The notes: generated from the letters alone by a model not told the origin. Counted from the first letter of the stretch, positions 11,896 through 25,217 are shown. The stretch: 64,000 nt of DNA from Glycine soja (GCF_004193775.1 NC_041019.1:9596204-9660203); one strand, 5' to 3'. Numbers and translations: made by a program.

Positions 11896-12261
11896 GGTTT
11901 AATTATTGTTGTTATAATTTTATTATTTGTATATTTTACTCTTTATAGTTTAAAATTGGTTTTTTTAGTTCTTATAATTTATATTTTAATTCTCTTTTAA
12001 TCTTTTTAGGTTAAAAGTGATATTTTTTATTTTTATAATTTACATTTCAATTCTCTTTTAGTCTGTATAAAAAGATCACTTTCAAATTATAAGGACTAAA
12101 AAAAAATTAAAATACAAATTAAAGACTAAAAATTCCATTTTTAAACTATAGGAATTAGATAATTAAAATGTAAATTATAGGAATTAAAAATATGACTTTC
12201 AGACTATAAAAACGAAAATATACGAATCATGAAACTATAAGAATAAATGAGTAATTTAACC
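11896..12261. mobile_element. 366-bp foldback element, 9-bp TSD
   Basis: Ends are GGTTTAATTA and the inverse TAATTTAACC, flanked by exact 9-bp direct repeats TATTCTTTT (11887-11895 and 12262-12270). The internal sequence is of the same family as 10901-11514, about 380 bp away. Confidence 0.8.
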
Positions 12262-12270
12262 TATTCTTTT

Positions 12271-13197
12271 TTATAAAGTATTTACTAAGAATTATTTTGT
12301 GTGCCAAACTAAAAAACTTCGGAAAGGCCTATCAACTGTGTAAATGCCGGATCTTTCCAATTAAGCATCTCACTGTTAAAATTTTAACTGCTCTAATCTG
12401 TTCAATTTTGCTTTTGTAAATTTGATCCTTCCAATGTGTGAGGTACATAATTTTTTTTTTCTTGAATTGTGCTAGGGTTTGTTTTGGCTGGAAAAACAGG
12501 TTCTTTTTAAAATTTTAGATCTGCAACCCCAGCTTTAAGAAAATCATGGATTTTCATGGTATGCAGAGGGATGGAAGGGAAGGAAGGAAGAAAGATGGAG
12601 AGTTCAGATCACCCTTTTTTGTCTTCCCAAAATCTTATCAGCTTTGGTCTTTCTATTTATGGTTGGCTTGGTGTTTCAGTTGCTCTACCACATGATGGAA
12701 TTGCCCATTATCTAAAACATGGTAGCTTATTGTATTATTGTTACATTGTTTTGCATATTGTAAACTGGTCAAGCTGGATCATGTGTAACAAGATATTGTT
12801 TGAGGTGTACCTTTGACCTGCTTACTTTATTGTACATTATTAAATCTAGGTTTAATTATGTTTTTAATCTCTCAAATTAAGTGTTTTATTTTTTTCGAAT
12901 TAGAAGCAAATAATAGAGTATATAAAGTAAGAACCAAGGATGCAGAATTTAAAGCGTACGTCGGGACAGTTTTAGTAAATAAATCACTTGAGCTAAAAGT
13001 TCATAAACTCACTCTTTCATACTCTTAGATTAATCCAAATGTGTTCAATCTAATTTTTTCGACCATAATTAAAATAGACATTCACTAATAACTTTGGGAT
13101 TTAGCTAATTGTGTATCTTTTTTTCTTAATTTTTGTGCTCTATTTTTGCTTAACAAAAAAGAAAAGCACATTACAAAGGACTAACTAATTTGCCAAT
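12271..13197. other. Intergenic, 3' of the GDSL gene
   Basis: No supportable gene. It includes the 3' flank of the minus-strand GDSL gene. An open stretch at 12556-12816 has no recognisable domain. Confidence 0.4.
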
Positions 13198-16100
13198 TCA
13201 GATGGCCAGTAACTGTTCCATATTAATAGGAGATATGTATTTTGAAGGTCCATTAAAAATTTCATCCACAAAGATGCGAGCAGCTGCTTCTGTAGGATGG
13301 AATGCATCCCAGAAAATATGGTCTTTTCTATTGGAACACATGCTCGAAATTGGCAGGCACGGAATTTGGGCATTCAACTCACCAAATCCACAACATGCAG
13401 CTTTCACATTAGCAAATCCTGAAAAAAGGGTCGTGAATTCCTTTAAAATTCTCTTTCTCCTCATTTCAATCTTAGCAACTTTCTAAACTTAATATATTCT
13501 ATAAGATTAGAAATTATTATAAACATGAAATCAACAGTAATTAATTAAGGATTAGTTTTAATAACAAGTTTTGTAAAGTGATTATAAATATATAATGTAA
13601 ATAGATATTGAACAATGTGTTAATATATACCGTATGAAGTTGGATTGTGAACTAGGTCTTGGATGGCAGCATAAGTATCAAAGTAAGAGTAACCTATGTC
13701 CCTGTTCTCCAATTGCCATTCCTTTAACATGGATTGAAGAGCTTCATTATATTTAACCGACAAGTCATTGGCTTCAGAAACACATTCTGTTTTGTTCTTG
13801 ACCCTGTATGCAGGGCAGCACCCAATTGCACCAACACCAGCAATCTCAAATTTCTTTGCACCATTGTTGTATAATCTCTGATAAAAAGTTGCCAAACCAA
13901 AATGAAAATATATGTAAATAATGCAAGTTTTGACCCTTCTAAGCTTATAATTTCGATCATAGAAGTAATAACTAGTAGTATGTCTTTGGATTCATGTGTA
14001 GATCATCTAAAATTTCGTTGAAATATCAGGCTAACATGATTTTAGGCAAATATTCACGTTTGGTTGCCATGGTAAGAAATTAATTTTGCGTCCAAAATTG
14101 ATTTTAAATTGAAATAACTTTAAATAGTTTTTGCATCAGACAAATAAATTGATATTAAGTTTTACTATTGACTTAATTTTAGAATAAAAGCATTTAAATA
14201 TAAATTACTATATTTTAAAATTAAGTTTAACCAAAATCAGTTTCATTCAATTGCAAACACTCAATCAAACACAATCTAAGTAGCAGCTTACTATTTACAA
14301 CCATTGTGTTTACCTGTAGTAGCACTTTTAATGTGGAAGCCATGGAATCCACGTACTGCTGAGGGGTGTTTTTCTTTTGAAGATCCTTTGAGTCAAAGTA
14401 ACCAAAGATATCGTTGCCTCCAATCACCACAATGAAGATGGACTTTGAGAGGTGTTTCCCAAGAGAAGATGCTCCTATTTGTTGTGCCAGTTGTTCGTGC
14501 ACTAGTGAGTAGTAGTCCACTTGCTTTGGCAAAGGTATTGATTGCCTCTACAAGAAATGTCATCCAGAAGGGATATAGCTCAGTTGGGGGAAGATTTTCT
14601 TTAGTTTGTCATTTTCTTATCATTTTGAGTTTTTGGGGACATCTCCTAGTAGTCTAGTACTTATGAGTCATTTTGGTTTTGATATTTGTTCTTTTCGTGG
14701 TCATGTACTTTTTTTTTCTAGGTTGAAATAAATGTTAGCAACATAATCTTTGATATGTTGTTTATTATTTGGATGAATTGCATGTCTACCTTACTAAATA
14801 ATGAATGAAAAAAAGTTTATGTAGTTTATATGCTTTTAGTCAATTTTCACATGACATATAATTTTATTTTATTAATTTTTTTGCCAATTGAAAAACTCAA
14901 TTACATGTCATAATTAAATTGACTAAAACTATATATAGATATGTAATAGTCCCGACCTTCTTACAATAATCTCTTGTGAATAAGGACATGATAAATAAAA
15001 ACAAAAACTGGAAGAAGAAAAGAGAAAATTAGAACTGTACTTACAAAACCATTATCTGAGACATTGAATATTCCAGCACCTCCGGAGGCAAAGTTAACAC
15101 CACGCAAAAAAGATACGTTGTTGCTGTTGTTGTGGACCTTAGATACTAGGGAGAGATAAGGTGGTGAAGTAGGTAGGCCCAATTTTTCAGCTGCAACCCA
15201 ACCATCCATTTAATGCAAATATTAGCCAAAACACAATTTGTAATTTTGTATCACTATTTTCAATATTCATGCCTCAATAAAAACAACAATAAGACAATCA
15301 GATTAACTTTTAGGCCCTTTATGTACAATACATGTTTTCTTTGTCCCCAATTTCTTGTCTCCGATCCCAATCAAAAGAAAAATATGTCAATCATTTCTTT
15401 CCCACCTTTCTATAAACAAAGTGCCTTTGGTTTTCCTATTGCCTATGTTCTTATATTCCATAAAAAAGTATTAAATTATATAAACTTTTCTGAAGTCAGT
15501 ACACTAAAACATGTACTTCTGACTCCCATGTTGATGACCGTCTTATGCCTCTTGGGAGCCATCCCATCAACCATGATTTTCTTACCGGAGAAAACATTGC
15601 AGAAAATAAAGAATATGGCTTAAAGTGTTGCTCACAATTTTTTGTCAATTAAAAATTCGTAACTACAAGACTCGTAAATTGAAACTTATTAAACATGTAG
15701 TAGGAGAGAAACATGCAGAAACTATATAACTTAATGACAACTATGGAATAATTGGGAGGATATAATAGACAGATTTCAATGATGAAAAAAATCTCTCACT
15801 TTAAGCTGTTTTAAAAACAGAAAAGTGATTATATTCTCAATGTTTAATATTGCAATAGAGAAGCAGAGAAGCCAATAATGAGATTATAGCAAAAGACCAA
15901 TAATGTTCATAATATAATTCAGATTATAATATTCAAAGGTAGTTATCTGCAGTAAAGTAAACAATTTATTATATGAAAGTTTGAAGAACCAATAGAGTAA
16001 ATTTTGAATCACAGACCAATTAAATCTGCAGCATTCTTGCCATTGCTAAATCTCCCAGTGGGTTTCTTAGTTGGAAAATCAATGCCATAGTGAGGAAGAA

Positions 16101-16248
16101 TTGCCTTTTCAATGGAGAGACTCAAGTAGTTGTTGTTGCCAATATCAACAAGTGAGTCTCCAAACACATAAACTGCTGGAGCCTTTTGAGCCTCCAAGAA
16201 ACCAAAGCTGAAGATGAAGAAAGAGATAAAGAGAACGGAATTCCCCAT
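13198..16248 (-). CDS. GDSL esterase/lipase, five exons
   Basis: Minus-strand exons are 16248-16017, 15190-15045, 14547-14314, 13877-13631 and 13418-13198. All junctions are GT-AG with matching phases, giving 359 aa, the usual length for plant GDSL lipases. Residues 1-21 form a signal peptide (hydrophobic [12 protein letters not shown]), so secretion to the apoplast is likely. Block I is [15 protein letters not shown] with nucleophile Ser32. The block II Gly is in NFASGGAGI (about 114), block III is GGND with Asn171, and block V is DAFHP with Asp324 and His327. All catalytic residues are present. The family hydrolyses ester bonds of lipids, cutin precursors or acylated sugars; the substrate here cannot be told. 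The ATG at 16248 is chosen because it opens the signal peptide. No neighbour suggests a shared pathway. It looks intact. Confidence 0.93.
14570..14600 (+). other. tRNA-like box A inside GDSL intron 2
   Basis: GGGATATAGCTCAGTTGG (about 14570-14587) matches the 5' part of a tRNA and contains a perfect box A consensus, TAGCTCAGTTGG. No cloverleaf or box B follows in the next 100 bp, so it is not a tRNA gene. A tRNA fragment or SINE head is the likely origin. Confidence 0.4.
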
Positions 16249-16320
16249 TACAATCCTGTTGCCTATATTGGAATGATCCTGCTAAGAATTGGTGTGTGGA
16301 AGTAGAGAGGGTTTGGTTAG

Positions 16321-16330
16321 AGATATAAGG
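16321..16330 (-). promoter_or_regulatory. Candidate TATA box of the GDSL gene
   Basis: On the minus strand this reads CCTTATATCT, about 75 bp upstream of the ATG. Start about 30 bp downstream would leave a 5' UTR of roughly 40-50 bases. Position fits; no other evidence. Confidence 0.35.
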
Positions 16331-16604
16331 ATGCAAAAATCAAAAACTTGACAAGTGCAGAAGATGGTGTGAAAAGAAGAATTTTTATTGAAGGCTAGTG
16401 AGAAGTGACTGACTATAGTGACAGATTGTGGAGCAAAGACTACCCCAAATATTCAATGTCAACCAACTTTGGTTCATATTGTTATAAACTGGAGAGGGCA
16501 CAAATATAAATTGTCATTGTCACAGGAAAAAAATAACTACAATTCCAATCCCAATAAAAAAAAAAGGAAATCATTAACTGGTATTCAAGAAATAGAAGTA
16601 AAAA

Positions 16605-17000
16605 TAAATATTTATATTAAAATATATTTTTATTTAACATTTTTGAATTATTGAAAATATTTTAAAAAATATGAGGAATGGTCAAGTTATGAGTAACTTG
16701 ATAAAGTTATTCCTTTTAATTATTCTTTGTACATATAGAAGTTTATTAATTTAATTGCTAATTTAAAACTATTTATTGAGTAGAATAAGTCTATATATAA
16801 TTATATATTTGGCACTTTATTAAATAAATTTAATTTAATGCATAATATAATTTAAAAAAATATAAGTAAATATTAATTATAAGATATCATAATTCAATGG
16901 GTGTAACTCAGTTGACAACATATATTAAGTCAATGAGAAAGAAGTTGGATTTGATTCTACAAAACATATATTCGTGACACAAATAACAAATAACTTAATC
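16605..17000 (+). repeat. Dispersed repeat with tRNA-like promoter boxes, copy 1
   Basis: The body (16605-16880) matches 42150-42360 closely, including stretches such as ttattgagtagaataagtct. At its right end sits a tRNA-like module: box A-like TAACTCAGTTGA (16904-16915) and box B-like GGATTTGATTCTA (16947-16959), about 31 bp apart as in tRNA-derived SINEs. It is degenerate and has no cloverleaf. Confidence 0.5.
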
Positions 17001-17468
17001 TCTTTAATCATATGACAAAGATTTGATCCATGGTTATATGTATATAGCAACACTTATGGATAAAGGAGTTATCTCATAATTGATATTCTATTTTCTTGAA
17101 AAGTTAGTCTCAGGCTAGCTATGAGTGTTAGCTTATTAGATTGATAGGTTTTTTTAAGGGAAAAATCATCTAATCTAATCACTTTTAATTTTCTTAATTT
17201 ATCATCCAATCGATTTTGTCCAAAATTTTAATTCAATCCAATCTAATTTAGAATAGATCTGTGGAGATTTTTGTAATTTATTCTATTTATTAATTAAAAA
17301 GTATAAAAATATAATAAATATTTTTAATAAAAAAATCTTATTTTTATATCCTTAATCAAACATGGTGTTATTCATGAGTTATAAAAGTGAACAGTGAGAA
17401 ATGAGAACCCATGATTATAATGAGACAGACCAACCCACTATATTAGCCACTTACATATATATAGAAGG

Positions 17469-17501
<33 letters not shown>

Positions 17502-19140
17502 AAGTGGAACTCATGTTTCCCTGATTAATGTTTGATTCCTCCAGCAACGTGTCATCTACCGGCCTTTATTGTTGATGTATTCAAATTAAAGTAGGACGAG
17601 TTTTAAGGCTCATTATGTGAAAGGAAAGGATTATCAATTCTGATAGAACAAAAACTGCCGACGGTGGATAGATACATGAAAATTGAAGAGTAAAACAAGT
17701 CACTCTACAGTCTACACTGTTTATTATGACACGGCATCATTAATAGCATTTCAACTGCAAATTAAATTTAACTTTTACAGTTTAAAATTAAAAGTTGTAT
17801 TTTGTTTATTTTATAAATTTATACTTGTTTTTTAATCAAAATTTATACTACCTAATTAAGCTTTTACATCATGATTTAACCTACTAAAATCGGTTTAATG
17901 GTGAAAGAATTGAGATAAATGAACGACGATCGAGTTAAAGACGTAGATTTTGATACACGTGATGATATTTGTTTTCAGAAAATAATTATTTTTAATTTGC
18001 AGAGTCTTCTTTTCGTAATTCATAATTTCATATTCAATTTGGCGTGGTTAGTTAACATTTAATATTCTATTGACTTCAACTCATATTTAATTTGATACTT
18101 TTCGTATTTAAAAGCATTGAATGTTCTATAAACTATAATTTGATGTGAATTGTGGGGCTGAATATATTAACAAATCATATACGTTGATGATCATTATTTA
18201 TCACGTGATTAGTGAACATTGTTAGAAAGAAGTACCAAAGTGGCTTATTGTAAGGAAGATCAATTGATGGACTTTAAATTTTATGATAACTATTGTCTGT
18301 TGACAATATTTCCAAAGTTCAGAGGATGTGCCTGCATTTTTCCATGTTAATTGTATTATTATTATTATAATAATTGTTATTATTTTTATTATTATAATAA
18401 TTTTCATTATTCTATCTATTTTTTATAGATAATTTTTATTAATAGATGAAAAAAGATAAGTATAAATAAATCACTATTATTCAATTGGGTCAAATTAATA
18501 GACCCATTTAACAAAACTATCATAATATTGTAATATTGACAATATTAATAAAAGGAGAAGAAGAATGATTTAATTGTAATATTAACCATATATAAGTTTT
18601 TTATATAACTATTCAATTATAGGTTGTGAATATAATTGAAAATTGTTGAGTTTTATAATAAATATTTGACTAAATTATAATTTTAGCCCCCAATTTTTTA
18701 GAATAAATTATTTTTGTCATTCGGTAACAAGGCATTTGATAAGATGAAACATATAAAAAATATCTTGACAGGAATTAAACATGTAACTTTTTATTTAAAG
18801 ATAAAACAACAAAACACTAAAATACTTGTTTTATTTAATTAATTTTATCAATATTATTTTACAAGTATCATTAGTAACGAGTTATTATTTTTTTTTAATT
18901 ATAAAAATTTATAAATTAAAATAAAATATTTAATGTATAAGTATATTTAATATTTAGTTTTACATGTATTTTTTATTATATAATTTTATTTAATATAAAC
19001 TAATAAATTATAATATATAAAAATTTGTTCTTATTTTATTATATTTTTAAAAAAAAATACATATCTTAATAAATAATTATTTTAAAAAATTATTTCATGC
19101 AATTTATACAAATCACCTAAATTTAAAATAATATTTAAAT
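17001..19140. other. AT-rich DNA with simple repeats, no gene
   Basis: Contains a poly-A tract at 17469-17499 and an AT-trinucleotide-rich stretch at about 18350-18420. The rest is AT-rich with no exon, RNA gene or clear element boundary. Confidence 0.45.
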
Positions 19141-20478
19141 CACAACTATCAGTATCGATCAATTGGATATAAGTCATTATCATATTTTAAACCAATGTTA
19201 ATATATCATTATAACGTGGGATATCTGACCTTGAGGATGCATTTACTCGTGGTCAATTACATTACCACCCTCTGTGTCACAAATGACAATTTGGGAGATT
19301 TATAATGACACATTCCACGTTATTTGACTTTGTACGTGACTAGTATATAAAAAAACATTTATTGGTTGATAAGTAAATAAATAAGAAAAAACAATAAAAT
19401 CTCATAAAATAAACGTTTGCTAATGATATTTTGTTGTTGATGCGATTAACATAGTGTTGCAGCTATTTAACTTAGCTTTCAGCTAAGTTCTTTTTTCTAC
19501 CACTATTTATAATGTGTATTCAATTATCTCCTGCAACGTGTAGTTGAACTTATCGTGTATTGGTATACAAGTACACAAACTTATAATATTTAAGTTAGTT
19601 TGAATGAATGTTCAATGATAAAACCGAATTGCTTTTTTTTTTTTTTGTAATTTCCCACAGAAAAAAATGATAAATCCGAATTGCTATCTTTTCTACCTTG
19701 AGTTCTTGCAACATGGTAGCAAAGCTTGATTGTTTAAAGTTTTGCTACGTTAATATGAGTCATTAAATCATGAGAATCTTTTTCGTTCTCCTTTTTCAAT
19801 CTCTTATGTTCTTCTTTGATCTGTAATTTTTTGGGATTCATCAAATTGGCAACGACAAATCCTTCAATAGATTCTTTGATCCCGTATTTTCTTCATCCAG
19901 ATGAGAATTTATACTCGATACTAGTCTCAACATCTCTCATCAAGGGCCATTGTTATTCTTGGTCAAGAGCTACGGTTCTTGTTTTGAAGTCAAAGAATAA
20001 GTTCTAGTTTATATAGATGGAACTCTTCGCAAGCCTACGGCTAAGCGTCCACTTTTTCATCATGGGGCAGGTGCAATATTATGGTCCTATCATGAACTAA
20101 TTAGGCCTTATCAATTACACTATCCCAAAACATTGACGTGATGATATAAGATTTAATTGTATTCCTATGTGAGATAACGATCTATTTAATAGAATAATCT
20201 ATGTTTAATTTCTTCCATTTGTAAAAAAAAATTAGACCAACACAGTCACACATTATCACTAAAGTTAACTTCTGATCCAATAAATTAAAAGATACACTCC
20301 AAAACGAGGATAAAAAAATCCATGAAATATAGTGTATACTTTGGATGGAATATGCTTTTGAGGTCTGGAAGGATCTCAAGGAAAGATCATGTCGAGGACA
20401 CATGTTCAGAATTGTTGAATTACAAGAGGTTGTTCAGACTCAAACACGAAAGGGGATTAGATTGTGATGTTTGTAGAA
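19141..20478 (+). repeat. 1.85-kb direct duplication, copy 1 left part
   Basis: Near-identical to 26542-27868 in the same orientation. The match starts at cacaactatca and continues to the base where the Helitron begins, then resumes at 25564-26095, which matches 27869-28390. The intact unit is therefore about 1.85 kb. Copy 1 is split by the Helitron and copy 2 is not. Confidence 0.9.
19816..20470 (+). pseudogene. Ty1/copia gag fragment, copy 1
   Basis: Short pieces match plant copia gag: YFLHPDENLYSILVS and HCYSWSRATVLVLKSKNKF (N-terminal gag domain), and further on AFEVWKDLKERSC and FRIVELQE (mid gag). Frames change between pieces and no pol follows, so it is a gag-only relic carried by the duplicated segment. 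Confidence 0.65.
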
Positions 20479-21304
20479 TCTATTGTTAGTAATAAAAGAA
20501 CAACTGAGCTTGCCATGTGTTGATCTCTCGTTTTTTCTACTATTTTTTTATTTCACTCACTGCCTTCCACGCTCTGCTTCCAGGCTTCTTCAACTCGCTC
20601 CACCGTTTCGTGCTAAAGGATTGAAATTTTTTTAAATTCATAGGCCAGCCTCCTACGACGTTAAGTAGCAGACCTGGAAGGTCAAATCACCCAAGCTAAG
20701 CTTCATCTACGTGCGCTCATCTTCCTCCTCTGCTTCTTACATTCATTTCGCAGTTTGTTTAAAATTCCAATTTTGAAATCTCATAGCTTTCTTCTCACTA
20801 GGTTCCAGAGCTACAAGGTGATCAGAGGCTTCTACCACATGTTTAAAATTCCAATTTGAAATCTCACAACTTCATCTATGCATGCTCATCTTCTTCCTCT
20901 GCTTCTACCACATTTTTCTCAAAGGTTGTCGAACGGTGGTTACTCAACAAGGTTACGATGCTTATTTTTTAGTTGTTGTGTGTTCACTATATTACAGCCA
21001 TACCAACTGCAGTAACATTTGGTCTATTGTGCATTTTCATTTTGTGTTGCAGGAAGCTTCTACCACTGTCACATTAACAACTCATTCTACTTCGTAAGTG
21101 TGTATTGCTTTGTATATGATTTCATTTAGCCTAATGGATGTTTAATGTCTTTATGACTATCATGTTTTTGGATATTTGGAATTTTTGTAGTTAGTGTTGA
21201 AAGCTTAATGACAATTGGTATGGATTTATAGCAGTTCCTTTAAGTTGTGGTTTTTCGATTTTCATCCATATTTTGTTTGGAATAATTGTAATTTGTGTAT
21301 TTGT

Positions 21305-22250
21305 GTAGCATTATTTCAAAGGTTGACCTCGAGAGCTGAAATAGATGACAAAAAGGAAACTTGGAAGATTGTTGTTCGAGTGATTAACATGTGGACCATA
21401 CCAAGATCGCCTAAGTGTATTGTTCAGCTAATTTTAGTTGACAAGAATGTCAGGTTAACTGATTTTTGCTAGATATGTTGTATGTAATTGTTGTTGGTTG
21501 TTGTTTATAGCAAATGTTTTAAAAAATAGCACCGCTCATGTTGATTGTACAGGGTGATAAAATTTTAGCACAAATGAGGAATGTTGATGTTCAACTCAAT
21601 AATGTTATTTTTTATGTAGGTCACACATATGTTATTTAGAACTTTGAAGTTGAAAAGAATAGTGGTCATTATAAAGCAACACACCATGGATTCAAAATAA
21701 ATTTTGTAAAAGCAACTAAAGTCACACCTCACGAAATACTAGAAATACCTAACACAATGTTTAACTTCACAATGTTTGATGACATTGTAAGTGGCTCAAT
21801 CAGCACTGACTTTTTGATAGGTACATTTTTAAAATATGTGCTTATGAACAACTTTAAATGTTTGTGTGGTTGGTCTCTCTAATGATGGGTTTTGTTTGAT
21901 CATGGGTTTTGTTTGAAGATGTTATTAGTGAGGTTGTTGAGATTGGGCAGTGGAATCTACATGGCAAACCAAAGAAAGTTGTATTTACTATGAAGGATGG
22001 ATGGTATTCATTATTATTTACAAAAACAGAAACCTGAGTTAGTTTGAAATGTTAGCTGCATGAATAATTCATTTTTAATGTGACATAGTGGAAGTATCAT
22101 GAGTTATACTTTATGGGAGTCATTGGCTCTGGAGTTTAAGGATTGTTTTGATAGGCATGTTTCTGGTTCTGTGGTGTTGTTGCTCAATCTGGCTAAAATC
22201 AAAGAAGGAAACGGTTGTTGTTTCATTGTAAGTGCATTTTTGTAAATATA
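21305..22250 (+). pseudogene. RPA1-like (replication protein A) remnant in Helitron
   Basis: Exon-like pieces match plant RPA 70-kDa subunit-like proteins in order. ETWKIVVRVINMWTIP with QLILVDKN is the first OB fold (DUF223 type) at 21328-21470. NFEVEKNSGHYKATHHGFK with the FNFTMFDDIVSG segment covers 21625-21810. DVISEVVEIGQWN is near 21915, and a fourth piece around 22090-22230 contains VVLLLNLAKIKEGNG. The pieces are separated by intron-like gaps, and a TAG stop precedes NFEVEK. RPA-like genes bind single-stranded DNA and are known passengers of plant Helitrons. This copy cannot make a full protein. Confidence 0.7.
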
Positions 22251-24540
22251 CATTTGATTTTGAGCTAATATAAACTTTTTTTGGTTTTGTATAGGCACTT
22301 ATCCGATATCAATCCAGAAATCGTGCGGGTGTGCAAGTATGTTGATTGGTGCAGGAAGCAAAACTGGGGTTGCTGAACCATGGTTCAGTCTTTAAAGCGC
22401 AAATATTGACTCATGAGTTTCCTTTGCATTTCAAAACCTCATGTGCTTCTTCCATCAACAGTGGAAAAACCATGGATAATGTGCCAAAAATCAAGACAGA
22501 GCCTGGCTTGAAAGATGAAAATCATCTACCTCACGTGGCACGACAGAGTCATGCTCCACCAATGTTACTGCAGACACCTTTTAACCAGACAACTAACACG
22601 TGTACAACCTCTACGCCTGGTAAGATTGTTGTTACCTATACATTGTAGTTACATTTTTCTACTGTCTCCCATGGAGCTGAGATCAAGTTAGTGTTACGAT
22701 TCTTTGCTTCTCCTTTCTTGGTTATCATAGTAAATTCATTTTTGGATGATCATACCACTGTGGAACACAAAACAGAGAAGCGAACATTTTATTTTTAATA
22801 AATTATGTGTATAGCAGGCGAAAAAAAATATATCAACTATTGTAAATGTGTCTATTGTCAACACTAAATCATATTTTAAAACAAAACCATTTCAATCTTG
22901 TGCTATTACAACATTGGTTGCTTCATGTACTTCATTTAATCTGATTTACAGACATGTACTGTAATATGAAAGAGTAGCTGGTGTGATTTGTGACCTGTTG
23001 AAATTGGCTTTCCTACCAATTATTTGTCCTGAAGCTTTTTAATGTAATTACAATTTTGTATTTATTAGTTATTTTGTTTCATTTCTTAATATAGATAATC
23101 GTGGGCACATTGGCAATGGAAATAGATGTGTCATCTGCATTTTTATCTCAGCATAACAATAGATAGCAGATTTTGATTTACATTGCATAACAGTATTAAC
23201 TATAAAAATAATGTCAAAAATATGTTGGTTGTTTTTTATCCAATATTTAATGGTGCAAAGATTATCAATCCATATTAAGTTTAGAATTCATCACCAATAT
23301 AAGTTAACTATAACAATTCCTATGCATTGCTTATTCTGTGGAGCCTGTGAATATTATTTGTTGCCTTTTATATTTCATGGTCAATGATTTTCCAATCTTT
23401 TCCATGCAAGTCCATAATGCTCCTATAATTTTCCTTCTAATCAAAAGCTATTCTCAAGTTCCATGACAAACCAATATTATTAGGCAAGTTGTTGAGTTTT
23501 TCTGCCCTGTCCAGCCTGTTCCTTGGTTATTTTTATGATCACCGCTATGAACTACAACATTATATGAATTAGAAAATAGTAATAGATGAAAATGGTATGT
23601 GTTGTTGTTTGCCTTTTCTCTATGCCAGTCCAGTAACATTAAGTTTTGCCTACTTACTTCCAAAGAAATTGTACTTTTTGAGGCTGCTGAAACTCATATG
23701 TGCTATGAAGTTCCAAGCAATACTTTTTTCAGCCTTCATTAGTATCCTGAAATGATGACACTGACTGTGTGACACTCCCATACACAGCCTCACTAATATC
23801 TGATAGTGTACCCTTATAAATCATAGACAAGAAATATATGTATATCAAGCTCCAAATAAGAGTACCAAATCATGACATTTTGAGTACCAAATATATGTGT
23901 ATCAGCAACAACAACCTATGACCAGTAGGTTGCAAGATTATTTATGACTCGGTATGATATATATACATATAGTCTATTATGAAACACGACTTGACAATTT
24001 TACATGTCAGATTTGTTGTGTTACTTCTTGCAATTGGCTTTTATGCAAATTTGGTTTACTGCATATTTATTAATGTCATTTCAGTTGTGTATTGATGATT
24101 TGTTCTGTTTCAATAGTTAATGTGCATAATGGTTGCCACATTGCACATGGAAAATGGTTGGGTCATCTGAATTTTTATGTTAACCTAGTAAGGAATTGTT
24201 GATTTCTATATAACATTCTATATTAGTATTAGGTACAACCTTAATAGCAATTTCTTTTATAGCATTGTGTAATGTAGTGACATTTATTGATGTTAATATT
24301 TTAATGCCATATGGAGTTCAGAGTTGATGAATAACTTGAAGGCAAACTGCTATCAATTGGCAAAAAAAAAATGATGCAGATAAGAAAAACTGAACTTGAG
24401 ATGTTCCAGACCATACTTGCAAAGGATCAAGTCAACCATTTATTATGATATAACTATCATTTCCAATTACCATATTGATTTTTGAATCATTGTGCTACAC
24501 CTAAGCAACCAATTAGGCTCATTCTAATGTTGAACTATTT

Positions 24541-25217
24541 CAAATGTAGATGTTTGGTGAAGTCAATAGGCCTTTTGCTGTTAGATGGAAAGACCAACTT
24601 GATCATCACTGACATTTAATTAACAGACATGACAATCTGGATGATGTTGTCTACAATAAAAATTTGACCAGTCCAACCATTGTGCGCGGATGCATGGACA
24701 ACACTAAGGACTTTCTATGGGCTCGAGGGAGATCACTATATTACATTAGCCTATTATGGCCAGCCTCTCTTCTTGCTAACCATATTCAAAACCTCCAGTG
24801 ATCCAAAAGCTTTTCTAAAATGACACTCATTATACCATCAAGTGCCAAATTCAATGACTTTCAAGATGCTTCTTAATGAATACAAGGCCACGTGCAGTGG
24901 CTTGGTAAGATACTTAGTTACATACTTCATTAATTAACAAGCATCTTCATTTGTTTTTTTTAAATTATCCGTTAACTCAAATTCATTTATTAGTTATGGT
25001 AGGATGTTCCAAGTTGTATGTACTACTTTATGAAAGAGAAACAGTTCACTCAATTGAACATAGCAGTGCCGAATGTCACATTATTTACAATGATTGGCGA
25101 AAGATAGCAAAAATTGGATCTGGATGGAGAGATTTTTCCAAATCCCATAGCTTCAAAGCTGGCATGGAATTAGTGTTTGAATTTCCTGATCCCAATGTCA
25201 ACTATGCTTTCATTTGA
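24541..25217 (+). pseudogene. B3-domain gene remnant in Helitron
   Basis: The last piece (about 25010-25217) has the B3 DNA-binding pattern: YNDWRKIAKIGSGWRDFSKS followed by a SHSFKAGMELVFEFPDP-type segment, the W..F...N.L..GD..VFE signature of the family with Gly-Met in place of Gly-Asp. Upstream text (24541-24900) is partly open (RGCMDNTKDFLWARGRSLYY) but has stops. B3 proteins are plant transcription factors. This looks like a captured 3' fragment near the Helitron's 3' end. Confidence 0.55.

Noticed and set aside
12556..13028. Two adjacent short open frames
   Set aside because: No domain, no splice context, no paralog in the window.
14570..14645. tRNA gene in the GDSL intron
   Set aside because: Only the 5' third matches a tRNA; there is no T-arm, no acceptor pairing and no box B.
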